Of a stretch of 12,779 nucleotides of DNA, positions 1-7,698 are shown one piece after another. The stretch comes from Actinomycetota bacterium (GTDB taxonomy: Bacteria > Actinomycetota > Actinomycetes > Nanopelagicales > Nanopelagicaceae): NCBI GenBank assembly GCA_005777515.1, contig SXMA01000064.1:1-12779 (forward strand), given 5' to 3'. The notes beneath the pieces were generated by a model, which had not been told where the DNA came from, did no database searches, and saw nothing but the letters and a program-made list of their open reading frames with translations. The position numbers and the translations under genes are program-made. Each line of letters starts with the position of its first letter. Positions within the stretch are counted from its first letter, which is position 1.

Positions 1-114
1 GCCCCGCGGCGCAGGAAGCAGAGTCTAGATGAAAAATTCACAAGTAATTACCCCAAGCGATACCCTTGCGCCCCTAAGGAGGAGCATTAGCGCCCCCTTA
101 GAAAGATAAAAAGT
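1..114. other. Left-edge sequence, no assignable gene
   Basis: The first ~30 bases are GC-rich and could be the 3' end of a gene entering from the left. Plus frame 1 stays open to a TAG at 88-90 and frame 3 to a TGA at 30-32, but neither short tail carries a recognisable motif. An imperfect inverted repeat (CTAAGG at 74-79 against CCTTAG at about 96-101) lies upstream of the tRNA. It is followed by A-rich rather than T-rich sequence, so I do not call it a terminator. The A/T-rich stretch at 102-114 presumably includes the tRNA promoter, but no convincing hexamers are visible. Confidence 0.3.
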
Positions 115-188
115 GCGGGCGTAGCTCACTGGTAGAGCCCTAGCCTTCCAAGCTAGCCACGCGGTTTCGATTACCGTCGCCCGCTCCA
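115..188 (+). tRNA. tRNA-Gly (anticodon UCC)
   Basis: A full cloverleaf can be drawn. The acceptor stem is GCGGGCG (115-121) with CGCCCGC (178-184). The D arm is GCTC/GAGC. The anticodon stem CTAGC/GCTAG encloses loop CTTCCAA (145-151), giving anticodon TCC at 147-149. The T arm is GCGGT/ACCGT around TTCGATT. The discriminator is T185 and CCA is encoded at 186-188. It decodes GGA and, by wobble, GGG. It ends 12 bp before the stop codon of the convergent collagen-like gene, so the two transcripts run into each other. From memory, tRNA-Gly(UCC) commonly lies near the tig/clpP and rpiB region in Actinobacteria. Confidence 0.96.
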
Positions 189-200
189 ATCTTTTCTAAA

Positions 201-1349
<1,149 letters not shown>

Positions 1350-1388
1350 TTAGGGATATGGAGCTATAGCCTGGCTAGGCCTTTGATA

Positions 1389-1416
1389 AATATGTAGAAC
1401 TATTTAGCTATATCAA
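1389..1416 (-). promoter_or_regulatory. Candidate promoter of the collagen-like gene
   Basis: Reading the minus strand, TTGATA (plus 1411-1416) resembles a -35 box and CATATT (plus 1389-1394) a -10 box, with a 16-bp spacer. Transcription from here would give a leader of roughly 70 nt. That leader would contain a TAGC-CTG-GCTA inverted repeat near 1367-1377 as well as the SD hairpins. The hexamer matches are partial. Confidence 0.35.
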
Positions 1417-1417
1417 T

Positions 1418-1454
1418 TTCTACCATCTGGCCGTATAAGTAGCGCGTGGTAGAA
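1418..1454. repeat. Inverted repeat in the divergent intergenic region
   Basis: TTCTACCA (1418-1425) is perfectly complementary to TGGTAGAA (1447-1454), with 21 bases between. The arms are two helical turns plus apart (about 29 bp centre to centre), which could suit a dimeric or looping DNA-binding protein. As RNA it would be an 8-bp stem with a large loop. It is followed by an A-run, so it is not an intrinsic terminator on the plus strand. Confidence 0.6.
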
Positions 1455-1469
1455 GAAAAAAACTTTAAG

Positions 1470-1531
1470 CCCTCTTTCAGGTAATTGTCCTACCTATCTC
1501 AGGTTGATAGATTTATATCCTGCCTATCAGG
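1470..1531 (+). repeat. Three imperfect CCT-N-CTxTCAGG direct repeats
   Basis: Related sequences ending in CAGG occur three times: 1470-1481 (CCCTCTTTCAGG), 1489-1503 (CCTACCTATCTCAGG) and 1519-1531 (CCTGCCTATCAGG). Successive CAGG ends are 22 and 28 bp apart. They overlap and follow the candidate promoter of the small secreted protein, so they could be operator sites. The similarity is visible; a regulatory role is inference. Confidence 0.4.
1485..1513 (+). promoter_or_regulatory. Candidate promoter of the small secreted protein gene
   Basis: TTGTCC (1485-1490) and TAGATT (1508-1513) are separated by exactly 17 bp; each matches four of six consensus positions. Transcription would begin near 1520, giving a leader of about 55 nt before the ATG at 1576. 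The candidate lies among the CAGG direct repeats. Confidence 0.4.
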
Positions 1532-1575
1532 GGCAAGGGCCTTTGATTAGATGAATGAGTGAAGTAGGAGTATCG

Positions 1576-2115
1576 ATGAAGAAAAGATTAATTGCAGGAT
1601 CTGCAATCGCAGCACTTGCTCTCTCACTTGGCAGTACTACAGGCGCTGTAGCTGACGACAAGTTTAGAGATGGTAAAGGAATTTCAAATATTTTAAATGG
1701 GCTCGTTTCAAATGGAACTTTGACACAAGCACAAGTTGATGCGATTTCTAAAGCGATGCAGGATGCAAGAGGCGCAGGCAAAGCTGCCTATGAAGCAGCG
1801 AAAGCTGAGCGAATCAAAGTAATTACTGATGCTCTTGGCATTGATGCAGCAACTCTTGAAGCCAAACGTAAGGCAGGTCAAACACTTGCCGCTATCGCAG
1901 GCGATAAGAAAGATGCATTAATCGCAGCTCTGGTGGCATATGAAAGTAAGAAAATCGATGCTGCCGTAGCAAGTGGAAAGCTAAGTGCTGAGCGAGCCAC
2001 TGCGCTCAAATCAAAGTTAACAGCTGGAATTACTGCCATGGTCAATAACGAAGCCAAAATTGGCAAGGCTTTTAAAGGCTTTGCTAAAAAGGGCCACGGA
2101 CGTGGCGGCAGATAA
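1576..2115 (+). CDS. Small secreted alpha-helical protein with cationic C-terminal tail
   Basis: A 179-residue exported protein of unknown function. The start at 1576 (MKKRLIAG...) is preferred over the ATG at 1555 because AGGAG (1566-1570) sits five bases upstream and the signal peptide then begins with MKKR. Residues 1-26 form the signal peptide (hydrophobic 6-19), with likely cleavage after GAVA (A26). The mature chain is Ala/Lys-rich and predicted helical. Two similar helix-turn-helix units, LVSNGTLTQAQVDAISKAM (43-61) and AVASGKLSAERATALKSKL (130-148), flank a central LGIDAATLEA...AGQTLAAIAGDKKDAL segment. This pattern recurs in secreted actinobacterial proteins with DUF2680-like repeats; I am not certain of a family name. 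Residues 161-179 (KIGKAFKGFAKKGHGRGGR) are strongly basic and end in a Gly/Arg tail. It is divergent from the collagen-like gene and ends in its own terminator. Confidence 0.85.
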   Translation: MKKRLIAGSAIAALALSLGSTTGAVADDKFRDGKGISNILNGLVSNGTLTQAQVDAISKAMQDARGAGKAAYEAAKAERIKVITDALGIDAATLEAKRKAGQTLAAIAGDKKDALIAALVAYESKKIDAAVASGKLSAERATALKSKLTAGITAMVNNEAKIGKAFKGFAKKGHGRGGR

Positions 2116-2156
2116 GGCTTTAGCCTAGATAAGTTCATTTCTCTCCCCCTTCGTTT

Positions 2157-2198
2157 AAGAACCGCTGGTAGAAATGCCAGCGGTTCTTATTTTTATTT
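2157..2198 (+). terminator. Strong intrinsic terminator
   Basis: A perfect 12-bp stem, AAGAACCGCTGG (2157-2168) with CCAGCGGTTCTT (2177-2188), encloses an 8-nt loop and is followed by ATTTTTATTT. It ends the transcript of the small secreted protein gene. It lies only about 15-25 bp upstream of the rpiB start codon, so it also separates rpiB from any promoter further upstream. It is the only unambiguous intrinsic terminator I see in the window. Confidence 0.95.
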
Positions 2199-2212
2199 GA
2201 GAAGGTAGCCCT

Positions 2213-2668
2213 ATGAGGATTCATATTGGCAGTGATCATGCGGGGCTGGAATTTAAAGCAAAAATTATCACCCATCTTCAAAGCCAGGGCCATCAAGTAA
2301 CAGATCATGGCCCGCATAGCTTTGACCCGCTCGATGACTATCCAGAGTTCTGTATTCCAGCTGCGCTTGCAACTGCAAAAGATCCGGGCTCTTTTGGCAT
2401 TGTTCTCGGGGGCTCAGGAAATGGCGAGCAGATGGCAGCAAATAAAGTTGCGGGGGTAAGAGCAGCGCTGGTTTGGAGCGTTGAGATTGCAAAGCTTGCC
2501 CGGCAGCATAACGATGCCAATGTCATATCTCTCGGCGGCAGAATGCATGATGAGAAATTCTGTTTAGAGCTAGTTGATACCTTTCTTTCAACGCCCTTTA
2601 GCAATGATGAGCGCCATGTAAGAAGGATTAGCTTGATTTCAAAGTATGAAGAAAAAGGCCAGCTCTAA
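2213..2668 (+). CDS. rpiB: Ribose-5-phosphate isomerase B
   Basis: This 151-residue cytoplasmic enzyme interconverts ribose 5-phosphate and ribulose 5-phosphate in the non-oxidative pentose-phosphate pathway. It begins with the family's beta-strand and GSDHAG motif (residues 6-11). DDYPEFC lies at 41-47 and the phosphate/substrate loop GGSGNGEQMAANK at 66-78. The sequence resembles mycobacterial RpiB, in which a glutamate replaces the catalytic cysteine of the E. coli enzyme; the equivalent here is E72. H99 in ARQHNDAN is the likely ring-opening residue. The start is supported by GAAGG at 2201-2205, seven bases before the ATG. There is no obvious room for a normal promoter between the terminator and the start. 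The stop overlaps the trmB stop by four bases, tail to tail. Confidence 0.95.
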   Translation: MRIHIGSDHAGLEFKAKIITHLQSQGHQVTDHGPHSFDPLDDYPEFCIPAALATAKDPGSFGIVLGGSGNGEQMAANKVAGVRAALVWSVEIAKLARQHNDANVISLGGRMHDEKFCLELVDTFLSTPFSNDERHVRRISLISKYEEKGQL

Positions 2669-3360
2669 TTCTTAAAGTATTGCAGATCAGTTACTAGATG
2701 CTCTTTGCCAAGACCCTTAGATTCAAACTTAGTCAGCGGCCTCCATGTTGGGCGCTGGATTACTCCACCATTAAAACTTTTACTGCTAGCAAAGTTTGAC
2801 TCTATTTCTTCTGCATAAGGCAGCCAATCTGTTGCAACATTAATTCGCCCGCCAGGTTTTAGCTTTGCAGCTAAGGTTTCTATAAATTCAGAACTTAACA
2901 AACGACGTTTATGTTGACGCCGCTTTGGCCATGGATCTGGAAAGAAGATATGGAAGGCATCAAAGCTTGAATCTGGGATGTAATCCCTTAAGACTAGATA
3001 GATATCTTCATTAATAACTCTTAAATTCTTAATTCCAAGATTGTTTGCGCGAATTAGCAGGGCTCCGATTCCTGGCTTATGAACCTCTACTGCTAAATAT
3101 GCGCTACCTGGATTTTCAAAGGCGATCTGAGAGCTAGCCTCACCCATCCCGCTTCCAATCTCACAGACAATCTCTTTATATCTATCCTTCGGAAATATCT
3201 TTGATAGTTCAATTGGGCGCACTAACGGGATTTCAAACTCTGCTAAATGCTCATCTATCGCCCCAGCCTGGGCTTTAGTCATCCGCTCACCACGCAGGCG
3301 AAAGCTTCTTAAGCGAAACTCCTCAGATTTTTGGCTGGTCATAGTGGCAAAGAGTGCCAT
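2665..3360 (-). CDS. trmB: tRNA (guanine-N7-)-methyltransferase
   Basis: This SAM-dependent enzyme makes m7G46 in the variable loop of tRNAs. Counting from the ATG at 3360 (231 residues), the SAM-binding motif EIGSGMGE is at 67-74, the HKPGIGALL segment at 94-102, and the family signature FFPDPWPKRRQHKRR at 139-153. ATDW is at 176-179 and the C-terminal TKFESKG at 210-216. Start choice is uncertain. The frame opens to 3429 but would overlap pepN; ATGs at 3360 and 3342 are both plausible and neither has a good SD. An inverted repeat TGGCA/TGCCA (3345-3359) lies between them. It is divergent from pepN with 18 bp between starts and convergent with rpiB. M. tuberculosis carries trmB elsewhere, so its presence here is lineage-specific. 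Confidence 0.93.
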   Translation of the reverse strand: MALFATMTSQKSEEFRLRSFRLRGERMTKAQAGAIDEHLAEFEIPLVRPIELSKIFPKDRYKEIVCEIGSGMGEASSQIAFENPGSAYLAVEVHKPGIGALLIRANNLGIKNLRVINEDIYLVLRDYIPDSSFDAFHIFFPDPWPKRRQHKRRLLSSEFIETLAAKLKPGGRINVATDWLPYAEEIESNFASSKSFNGGVIQRPTWRPLTKFESKGLGKEHLVTDLQYFKN

Positions 3361-3378
3361 CTCTGCTTGGATACGCGC

Positions 3379-5919
3379 ATGCCTGGAAACAACATATCGC
3401 GCGCTGAAGCCGCTGAACGCTCCTCTCACCTATCTATTAAGCACTATGCGGTCTTACTTGATGTAAGCGGGGGGGCAGAGAGCTTCATAGCCACCACCAA
3501 AGTCAGCTTTGATTGCAACAAGGTTGGTTATGAGAGCTTTATCGATGCAGTTGGAAAGAGGATCATCTCGGCAACCCTAAATGGTCAAAGCGTTGATGTT
3601 TCAAATTATGATGGCGAAAGTGTTTTTCTAAAAAATCTTCAAGCAAGCAATGAATTAGTAATTGAAATTGAGGCGATTTACTCCAAGAGCGGTGAGGGTT
3701 TGCAGCGCTCAGTGGATCCAGTTGATAACGAGATCTATCTCTACTCTCAAGGCGAGACTGCATTTATTCGAAATATGTATCCCTGCTTTGATCAACCAGA
3801 TCTAAAGGCCACTTTTTCATTCACTGCAATAGCTCCAGCTCATTGGCAGGTGATTTCAAATAATCCAGTCAAAGAGGTAAGTGATCTTGGGGATAAAAAG
3901 AAGTGGGAGTTCACCACTACCCCAATTATGTCAACCTACATCACAGCCCTTGTTGCAGGTCCTTACTCCTTCATTCATGATAAGTATGAAGGCAAGAAGA
4001 GTATTCCGCTTGGAATTTACTGTCGCAAATCTCTATTTGAACATCTTGATTCTAATGAGATCTTCCTAATTACTAAACAAGGCTTTGCCTACTTTGAAGA
4101 GGTATTTGGTCTGGCATATCCATTTGATAAATATGATCAGATTGCTGTGGTGGACTTTAACTGGGGCGCTATGGAAAATGCTGGCGCGATTACCTTTCGA
4201 GAGGACCTCTTAGTATTTCGCTCCAAAGTAACTGAGCGGATGTATAACGCAAGAGCCAACACAATCCTTCACGAGATGGCCCATATGTGGTTTGGAGATT
4301 TGGTGACAATGAAGTGGTGGGATGATCTATGGCTTAATGAATCATTTGCCGAGTGGTCTTCATATTTAGCTTTAGTTGAAGCAACTAGGTTCAAAAATTC
4401 TTGGGCCGGCTTTAACGCTGAGAGAAAGAATTGGGCCTATCGCCAAGATCAACTCTCATCAACCCATCCGATTGCCACCGATATGGTCGATATCGACACG
4501 GTAAAGGCTAATTTTGACGGCATTACCTATGCCAAGGGAGCTTCAGTTCTTCATCAATTGGTAGCCCACGTTGGTCGAGATAATTTTATTAAGGGTCTGC
4601 AGAAGTACTTTGCTAAGCATGCTTTTAAAAATACCGTCTTATCAGATTTGTTGGTGGAGCTTGAGGCAACTAGCGGGCGAGATTTAAGTAGTTGGGTATC
4701 AACCTGGCTGCAGACTTCAGGGGTAAATACTCTCCGTCCAGTAATTGAAACCGATGACAAGAGCTATAAATCAATTGCTATCAAACAAGAGGCTCCAAAG
4801 ATTCCTGCCGGATCAACTGAGCTTCGTCCGCACCGCGCAGCCGTTGGACTATATGACTTAAAAGATGGCCAACTAATTCGCAGAAAATCAGTGGAGTTAG
4901 ATATCTCAGGTGATTTAACGCAAGTTAAAGAGTTAAGTGGTGAGAAGTTGGCGGATCTTCTATTGATAAATGATCATGACCTTACCTATGCAAAGATCCG
5001 CTTTGATAATAAATCGATTGCAACTCTCAAGGCTCATCTTGGTAAGTTAGATGATGGCCTCTCTCGAGCTCTCTGTTGGTCTGCAGCTTGGGATATGTTT
5101 AGAGATGCCGAGCTATCTGCAACTGACTTTATAGAAATTGCCCTAACTGGCCTTGCTGGCGAAGATGACATCACCACAGTCACAGCCTTAATAACGCAGT
5201 TAAACACCGCAGTTGAAATCTATGCTGCAGATAAGAACCGAGATGCCTTGAGAGAGAAGGTAGCTGGTGCGCTCTTATCTCTACTCAAGTCAGCAAAGGC
5301 GGGAAGTGATCACCAGCTCCAGTTTGCTAGAAGCTTTGCAGCCCTGGCGCATAGCAGAGAGCAGGGCGCTGAAATTAGAAATATTCTCGATGGCAAATTC
5401 CAGGATCTAAAAATTGATGCTGACTTAAGATGGCATTTAATTCTCTGCCTTGTGGAGCGAGGTTTGAGTACAAGAGCTGAGATAGATGCAGAGCTAAAGC
5501 GCGACAACACCCTTACCGGCGCACTTAGCCATGAGAAATGCATTGCAGCCTTTCCAACTCTTGAGGCGAAAGAAGCAGCATTTAAGAGGGCTACCGAGGA
5601 TGAGAGCATCACAAATTGGTCGAGACTCTCAGCTATTCAAGGCTATAACCGCCCGATTCAGCGCCAGCTTCATGAAGGGTTTGTTGATCGCTACTTTGAT
5701 TTGATTCTTGAAACCTACAACACCAAGAGTTATGAAGTCTCAACTAGCATCATCGATCTTCTCTATCCCAGCTATTTAATTTCAAGTCAGACTCTTGCAA
5801 AAACAGATGCCTGGCTAGATGGACCTGGAAAAGATGGCCATCCCACGCTTCGCCGCCATATCTTGGAAGCTAAGGATTCTTTGGAGCGAGCTCTAAGAGT
5901 TAGAGCGATAGATAACTAA
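3379..5919 (+). CDS. pepN: Aminopeptidase N (M1 family zinc metallopeptidase)
   Basis: This 846-residue cytoplasmic enzyme removes N-terminal amino acids from peptides. The start is placed at 3379 because the product then begins MPGNNISRAEAAERSSHLSI, the usual actinobacterial PepN N-terminus; an in-frame ATG at 3331 would add 16 unrelated residues and lie inside trmB. The N-terminal beta-domain contains YPCFDQPDLKATF. The exopeptidase motif GAMEN is at 263-267. The zinc site is HEMAH at 298-302 with the third ligand E321 in NESFAEW. The transition-state tyrosine is Y384 in GITYAKGA. The C-terminal half is the helical domain typical of M1 enzymes. No SD is evident. The stop directly abuts the stop of the convergent small membrane protein gene. 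Confidence 0.97.
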   Translation: MPGNNISRAEAAERSSHLSIKHYAVLLDVSGGAESFIATTKVSFDCNKVGYESFIDAVGKRIISATLNGQSVDVSNYDGESVFLKNLQASNELVIEIEAIYSKSGEGLQRSVDPVDNEIYLYSQGETAFIRNMYPCFDQPDLKATFSFTAIAPAHWQVISNNPVKEVSDLGDKKKWEFTTTPIMSTYITALVAGPYSFIHDKYEGKKSIPLGIYCRKSLFEHLDSNEIFLITKQGFAYFEEVFGLAYPFDKYDQIAVVDFNWGAMENAGAITFREDLLVFRSKVTERMYNARANTILHEMAHMWFGDLVTMKWWDDLWLNESFAEWSSYLALVEATRFKNSWAGFNAERKNWAYRQDQLSSTHPIATDMVDIDTVKANFDGITYAKGASVLHQLVAHVGRDNFIKGLQKYFAKHAFKNTVLSDLLVELEATSGRDLSSWVSTWLQTSGVNTLRPVIETDDKSYKSIAIKQEAPKIPAGSTELRPHRAAVGLYDLKDGQLIRRKSVELDISGDLTQVKELSGEKLADLLLINDHDLTYAKIRFDNKSIATLKAHLGKLDDGLSRALCWSAAWDMFRDAELSATDFIEIALTGLAGEDDITTVTALITQLNTAVEIYAADKNRDALREKVAGALLSLLKSAKAGSDHQLQFARSFAALAHSREQGAEIRNILDGKFQDLKIDADLRWHLILCLVERGLSTRAEIDAELKRDNTLTGALSHEKCIAAFPTLEAKEAAFKRATEDESITNWSRLSAIQGYNRPIQRQLHEGFVDRYFDLILETYNTKSYEVSTSIIDLLYPSYLISSQTLAKTDAWLDGPGKDGHPTLRRHILEAKDSLERALRVRAIDN

Positions 5920-6120
5920 CTACTCGCCAATGCGAGTAATAACATCACTTGGGGCTCGATTAGCCTTATTTTTCTTAACATTTTCAAGTGCAACCACTGC
6001 TACCCAGATAAATAAGGTTATCGAAACTGGAGTAACAAAGAACCAGAGAAAGCCCTCAAGAAAAGCGAGCGGCTCACCAGGCATTGCGCCATCTTCATTT
6101 AAAGCTAATTGAATTGACAT
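5920..6120 (-). CDS. Small single-pass membrane protein, function unknown
   Basis: A 66-residue protein starting MSIQLALNEDG, with one strongly hydrophobic segment (about residues 20-43, AFLEGFLWFFVTPVSITLF...VALE). A basic, polar tail (KKNKANR) follows, suggesting an N-out, C-in single-pass protein. The frame opens further upstream to an ATG at 6156, but that would overlap the HNH gene and add an uncharacteristic segment. From 6120 the gap to the HNH stop is 10 bp, consistent with a two-gene operon HNH > this gene. No SD is seen. I do not recognise the family; small membrane proteins after the HNH gene occur in other Actinobacteria as far as I recall. Confidence 0.72.
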   Translation of the reverse strand: MSIQLALNEDGAMPGEPLAFLEGFLWFFVTPVSITLFIWVAVVALENVKKNKANRAPSDVITRIGE

Positions 6121-6130
6121 AGATTCAAGT

Positions 6131-6658
6131 TTAGGCAGATGCGCCAACAACTCCAAATGGAGCCAGATATCGCACCCAACGCTCCTCGGCTCTTGCTGTT
6201 CCCAAGATCCTCCAAGCAGCTCCGACCGGCTCGCGAGGAATTGAGCGGAGTCTCCAACCTAGCTCTTTCAAAGTTCTATCAGCCTTTACATGATTGCAGC
6301 GATGACAGGCGCTGACAACATTTTCCCAAGAATGATCGCCTCCCCTACTTCGAGGTAGTACATGATCTATTGATGTTGCGGCGCTCTCGCAGTAAACACA
6401 GCGGCCACCATCGCGAGCAAAAATTGCCCTGCGTGAGAGTGGAACAGTGTGGCGATATGGAATCTTTACAAATTTGTGAAGTCTAATTACTGCAGGAAGT
6501 TCCATTGATCCAGATGAGTAATGAAGTGTTACGCCAGATTCTTCAATCATGGTGGCGCGGTTATTTAAAATTAAAATGAGCGCGCGTCTATCAGAAACGA
6601 CACCTAGTGGCTCGTAGGTAGCGTTTAGAACTAAAGTCCTTCTCGATGAGCTATTCAC
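6131..6658 (-). CDS. HNH endonuclease-family protein (actinobacterial core type)
   Basis: This 175-residue protein is widespread in Actinobacteria, and its cellular role is not established. The N-terminal part (TLVLNATYEPLGVVSDRRA, 8-26) and SMELPAVIRLHKFVKIP (51-67) match the family. The HNH/zinc module follows: CVYC (87-90), SIDHVLPRSRGG (96-107, metal-binding H99), N113 and CHRCNH (118-123). All key residues are present, so nuclease activity is plausible. The start codon is GTG at 6656-6658. A G-run (minus GGGGGA, plus 6668-6673) eight or so bases upstream is the likely SD and lies in a hairpin. The gene is divergent from the MscS-like gene. Confidence 0.9.
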   Translation of the reverse strand: MNSSSRRTLVLNATYEPLGVVSDRRALILILNNRATMIEESGVTLHYSSGSMELPAVIRLHKFVKIPYRHTVPLSRRAIFARDGGRCVYCESAATSIDHVLPRSRGGDHSWENVVSACHRCNHVKADRTLKELGWRLRSIPREPVGAAWRILGTARAEERWVRYLAPFGVVGASA

Positions 6659-6666
6659 CGTTCTAA

Positions 6667-6707
6667 TTCCCCCGTCTATCCGACGCGTGGCTCGCGTCGT
6701 GGGGGAA
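6667..6707. promoter_or_regulatory. GC-rich two-part hairpin in the HNH/MscS divergent region
   Basis: The outer arms TTCCCCC (6667-6673) and GGGGGAA (6701-6707) are complementary. The inner arms CGACGCG (6681-6687) and CGCGTCG (6693-6699) form a 7-bp GC stem around TGGCT, with an asymmetric internal loop. In the HNH transcript (minus strand) the outer arm contains the G-run that should act as ribosome binding site, so folding would hide it. As DNA it could equally be a palindromic operator shared by the two divergent genes. No T-run follows on either strand. Confidence 0.6.
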
Positions 6708-6755
6708 ATCCTGCCCGAAGTTGGTGGGTTTTGTGCGGATATTTGGTTAAGTTCT

Positions 6756-6763
6756 TATAAAGT
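6756..6763 (+). promoter_or_regulatory. Candidate -10 element giving a near-leaderless MscS-like mRNA
   Basis: TATAAAGT (6756-6763) contains TAAAGT, a TANNNT-type -10 box ending eight bases before the ATG at 6772. No SD is present in front of that ATG. This arrangement is typical of leaderless transcripts in Actinobacteria. A -35 box is not clear; TTGTGC at 6731 is too far away to be convincing. Confidence 0.4.
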
Positions 6764-6771
6764 CTTTCCCA

Positions 6772-7332
6772 ATGGAGCTAGATCTGAGCCTAAAGCAGGT
6801 GCTGGAGTGGTTTCTCGGCTCCCCCTTGCGAATAACGATCATCCTGGTCCTGGCGATTTTCATTCAGAAAATTTCCTCAAGGGCCATCACTAAAACCTTA
6901 AGCAAAGTGGCAGAGGCTGATTTTATCCCTGGTGAGAAGAGAGCGGTAACAAGACAGCGAGAGCGAGCAAAGACCGCAGCCTCTGTCCTAAATAGTTCAT
7001 CAAAGGCGGTCATTGGTCTAATTGCTGGCGCGATGATTCTTGGTGAATTGGGAGTTGATTTAGGTCCTCTTGTCGCATCTGCTGGCGTTATTGGTTTTGC
7101 AGTTGGTCTTGGCGCCCAGAGCATTGTCCGTGATGTCTTCTCTGGAATCATTATGCTTCTTGAGGATCAATACGGCGTAGGCGATAGCGTTGAGGTTTTA
7201 GAGGTAAAAGGAAGAGTAGAGAGCGTTGGTCTTAGAGTGACAACTGTTAGAGATCGAAGAGGAACGCTCTGGTATTTAAGAAATGGCGAGATATTAAAAG
7301 TTGGAAATAGTTCTCAGAAATCTCGTTCTTGA
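6772..7332 (+). CDS. Short MscS-family mechanosensitive channel
   Basis: A 186-residue inner-membrane protein. TM1 is about residues 20-33, followed by a polar linker ([15 protein letters not shown], 54-68) and TM2 about 79-92. The pore-lining TM3 at 97-130 has the Gly/Ala-rich [16 protein letters not shown] and [18 protein letters not shown] motifs, and the beta domain lies about 136-180. The chain stops right after ILKVGNSSQ, where most family members continue with a C-terminal alpha/beta vestibule domain; that domain is missing. The family opens under membrane tension to release solutes. The last 19 bases overlap the end of glbO on the other strand, so the truncation may have come from genome compaction. 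Confidence 0.88.
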   Translation: MELDLSLKQVLEWFLGSPLRITIILVLAIFIQKISSRAITKTLSKVAEADFIPGEKRAVTRQRERAKTAASVLNSSSKAVIGLIAGAMILGELGVDLGPLVASAGVIGFAVGLGAQSIVRDVFSGIIMLLEDQYGVGDSVEVLEVKGRVESVGLRVTTVRDRRGTLWYLRNGEILKVGNSSQKSRS

Positions 7333-7691
7333 TTGACCATTGAATTAGCAGCCATTACTAGATAACTCCAGAGCTGCTCTCGCATCTCATTATCCATCTC
7401 TAGAGAATCAACTGCTGATTTCATATGAGAGAGCCAGACATCTCTCTCTTTCTCCCCAATCTTAAATTGCGCATGTCGCATGCGAAGTCTGGGATGTCCT
7501 CTTAACTGGCTATAGGTATCTGGTCCTCCCCAATACTGCTCAAGAAACATTAATAGGCGCTCAGCTGCTCCTTTGAAATCATCATCAGGATACATCGGGC
7601 GAAGAACTGGATCTGTGGCAACAAGAGCATAAAAGTGTGAGACTAAATTCTCAAAGGTTTTTCTCCCGCCCATCTGATCATAAAGACTCAT
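7314..7691 (-). CDS. glbO: Group II truncated haemoglobin (trHbO)
   Basis: This 125-residue globin resembles mycobacterial GlbO, with residue numbers offset by two. The distal Tyr B10 is Y21 (HFY), Tyr CD1 is Y34 (PMYPDDDF), the proximal His F8 is H73 (RLRMRHAQF) and Trp G8 is W86 (DVWLSHM). The QYWGGP turn (52-57) is typical. All haem-binding and distal-site residues are present. Roles assigned to the family include O2 handling and peroxide or NO detoxification. It is the last gene of the five-gene operon, seven bases downstream of the MFS stop, and has no SD of its own. Confidence 0.96.
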   Translation of the reverse strand: MSLYDQMGGRKTFENLVSHFYALVATDPVLRPMYPDDDFKGAAERLLMFLEQYWGGPDTYSQLRGHPRLRMRHAQFKIGEKERDVWLSHMKSAVDSLEMDNEMREQLWSYLVMAANSMVNQERDF

Positions 7692-7698
7692 AAAAAAG

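Noticed and set aside
74..101. Hairpin resembling a terminator before tRNA-Gly
   Set aside because: The stem has mismatches and is followed by A-rich sequence on the plus strand. On the minus strand the T-run precedes the stem.
115..200. Integrative element attachment site at the tRNA-Gly 3' end
   Set aside because: I found no second copy of the tRNA 3' end in the window and no integrase or transposase gene, so insertion at the tRNA stays only a possibility.
1527..1781. Minus-strand open frame opposite the small secreted protein, and similar frames opposite rpiB, pepN, the MFS gene and ettA
   Set aside because: Each lies wholly or largely inside a gene with clear family motifs, and shows low-complexity or antisense-like composition with no domain of its own.
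3331..3378. Upstream extension of pepN to an ATG at 3331
   Set aside because: The 16 added residues lie inside trmB, and the usual PepN N-terminus starts at the ATG at 3379.
3361..3429. Upstream extension of trmB to 3429
   Set aside because: It would overlap the conserved pepN N-terminal coding sequence, and the extra residues do not resemble TrmB.
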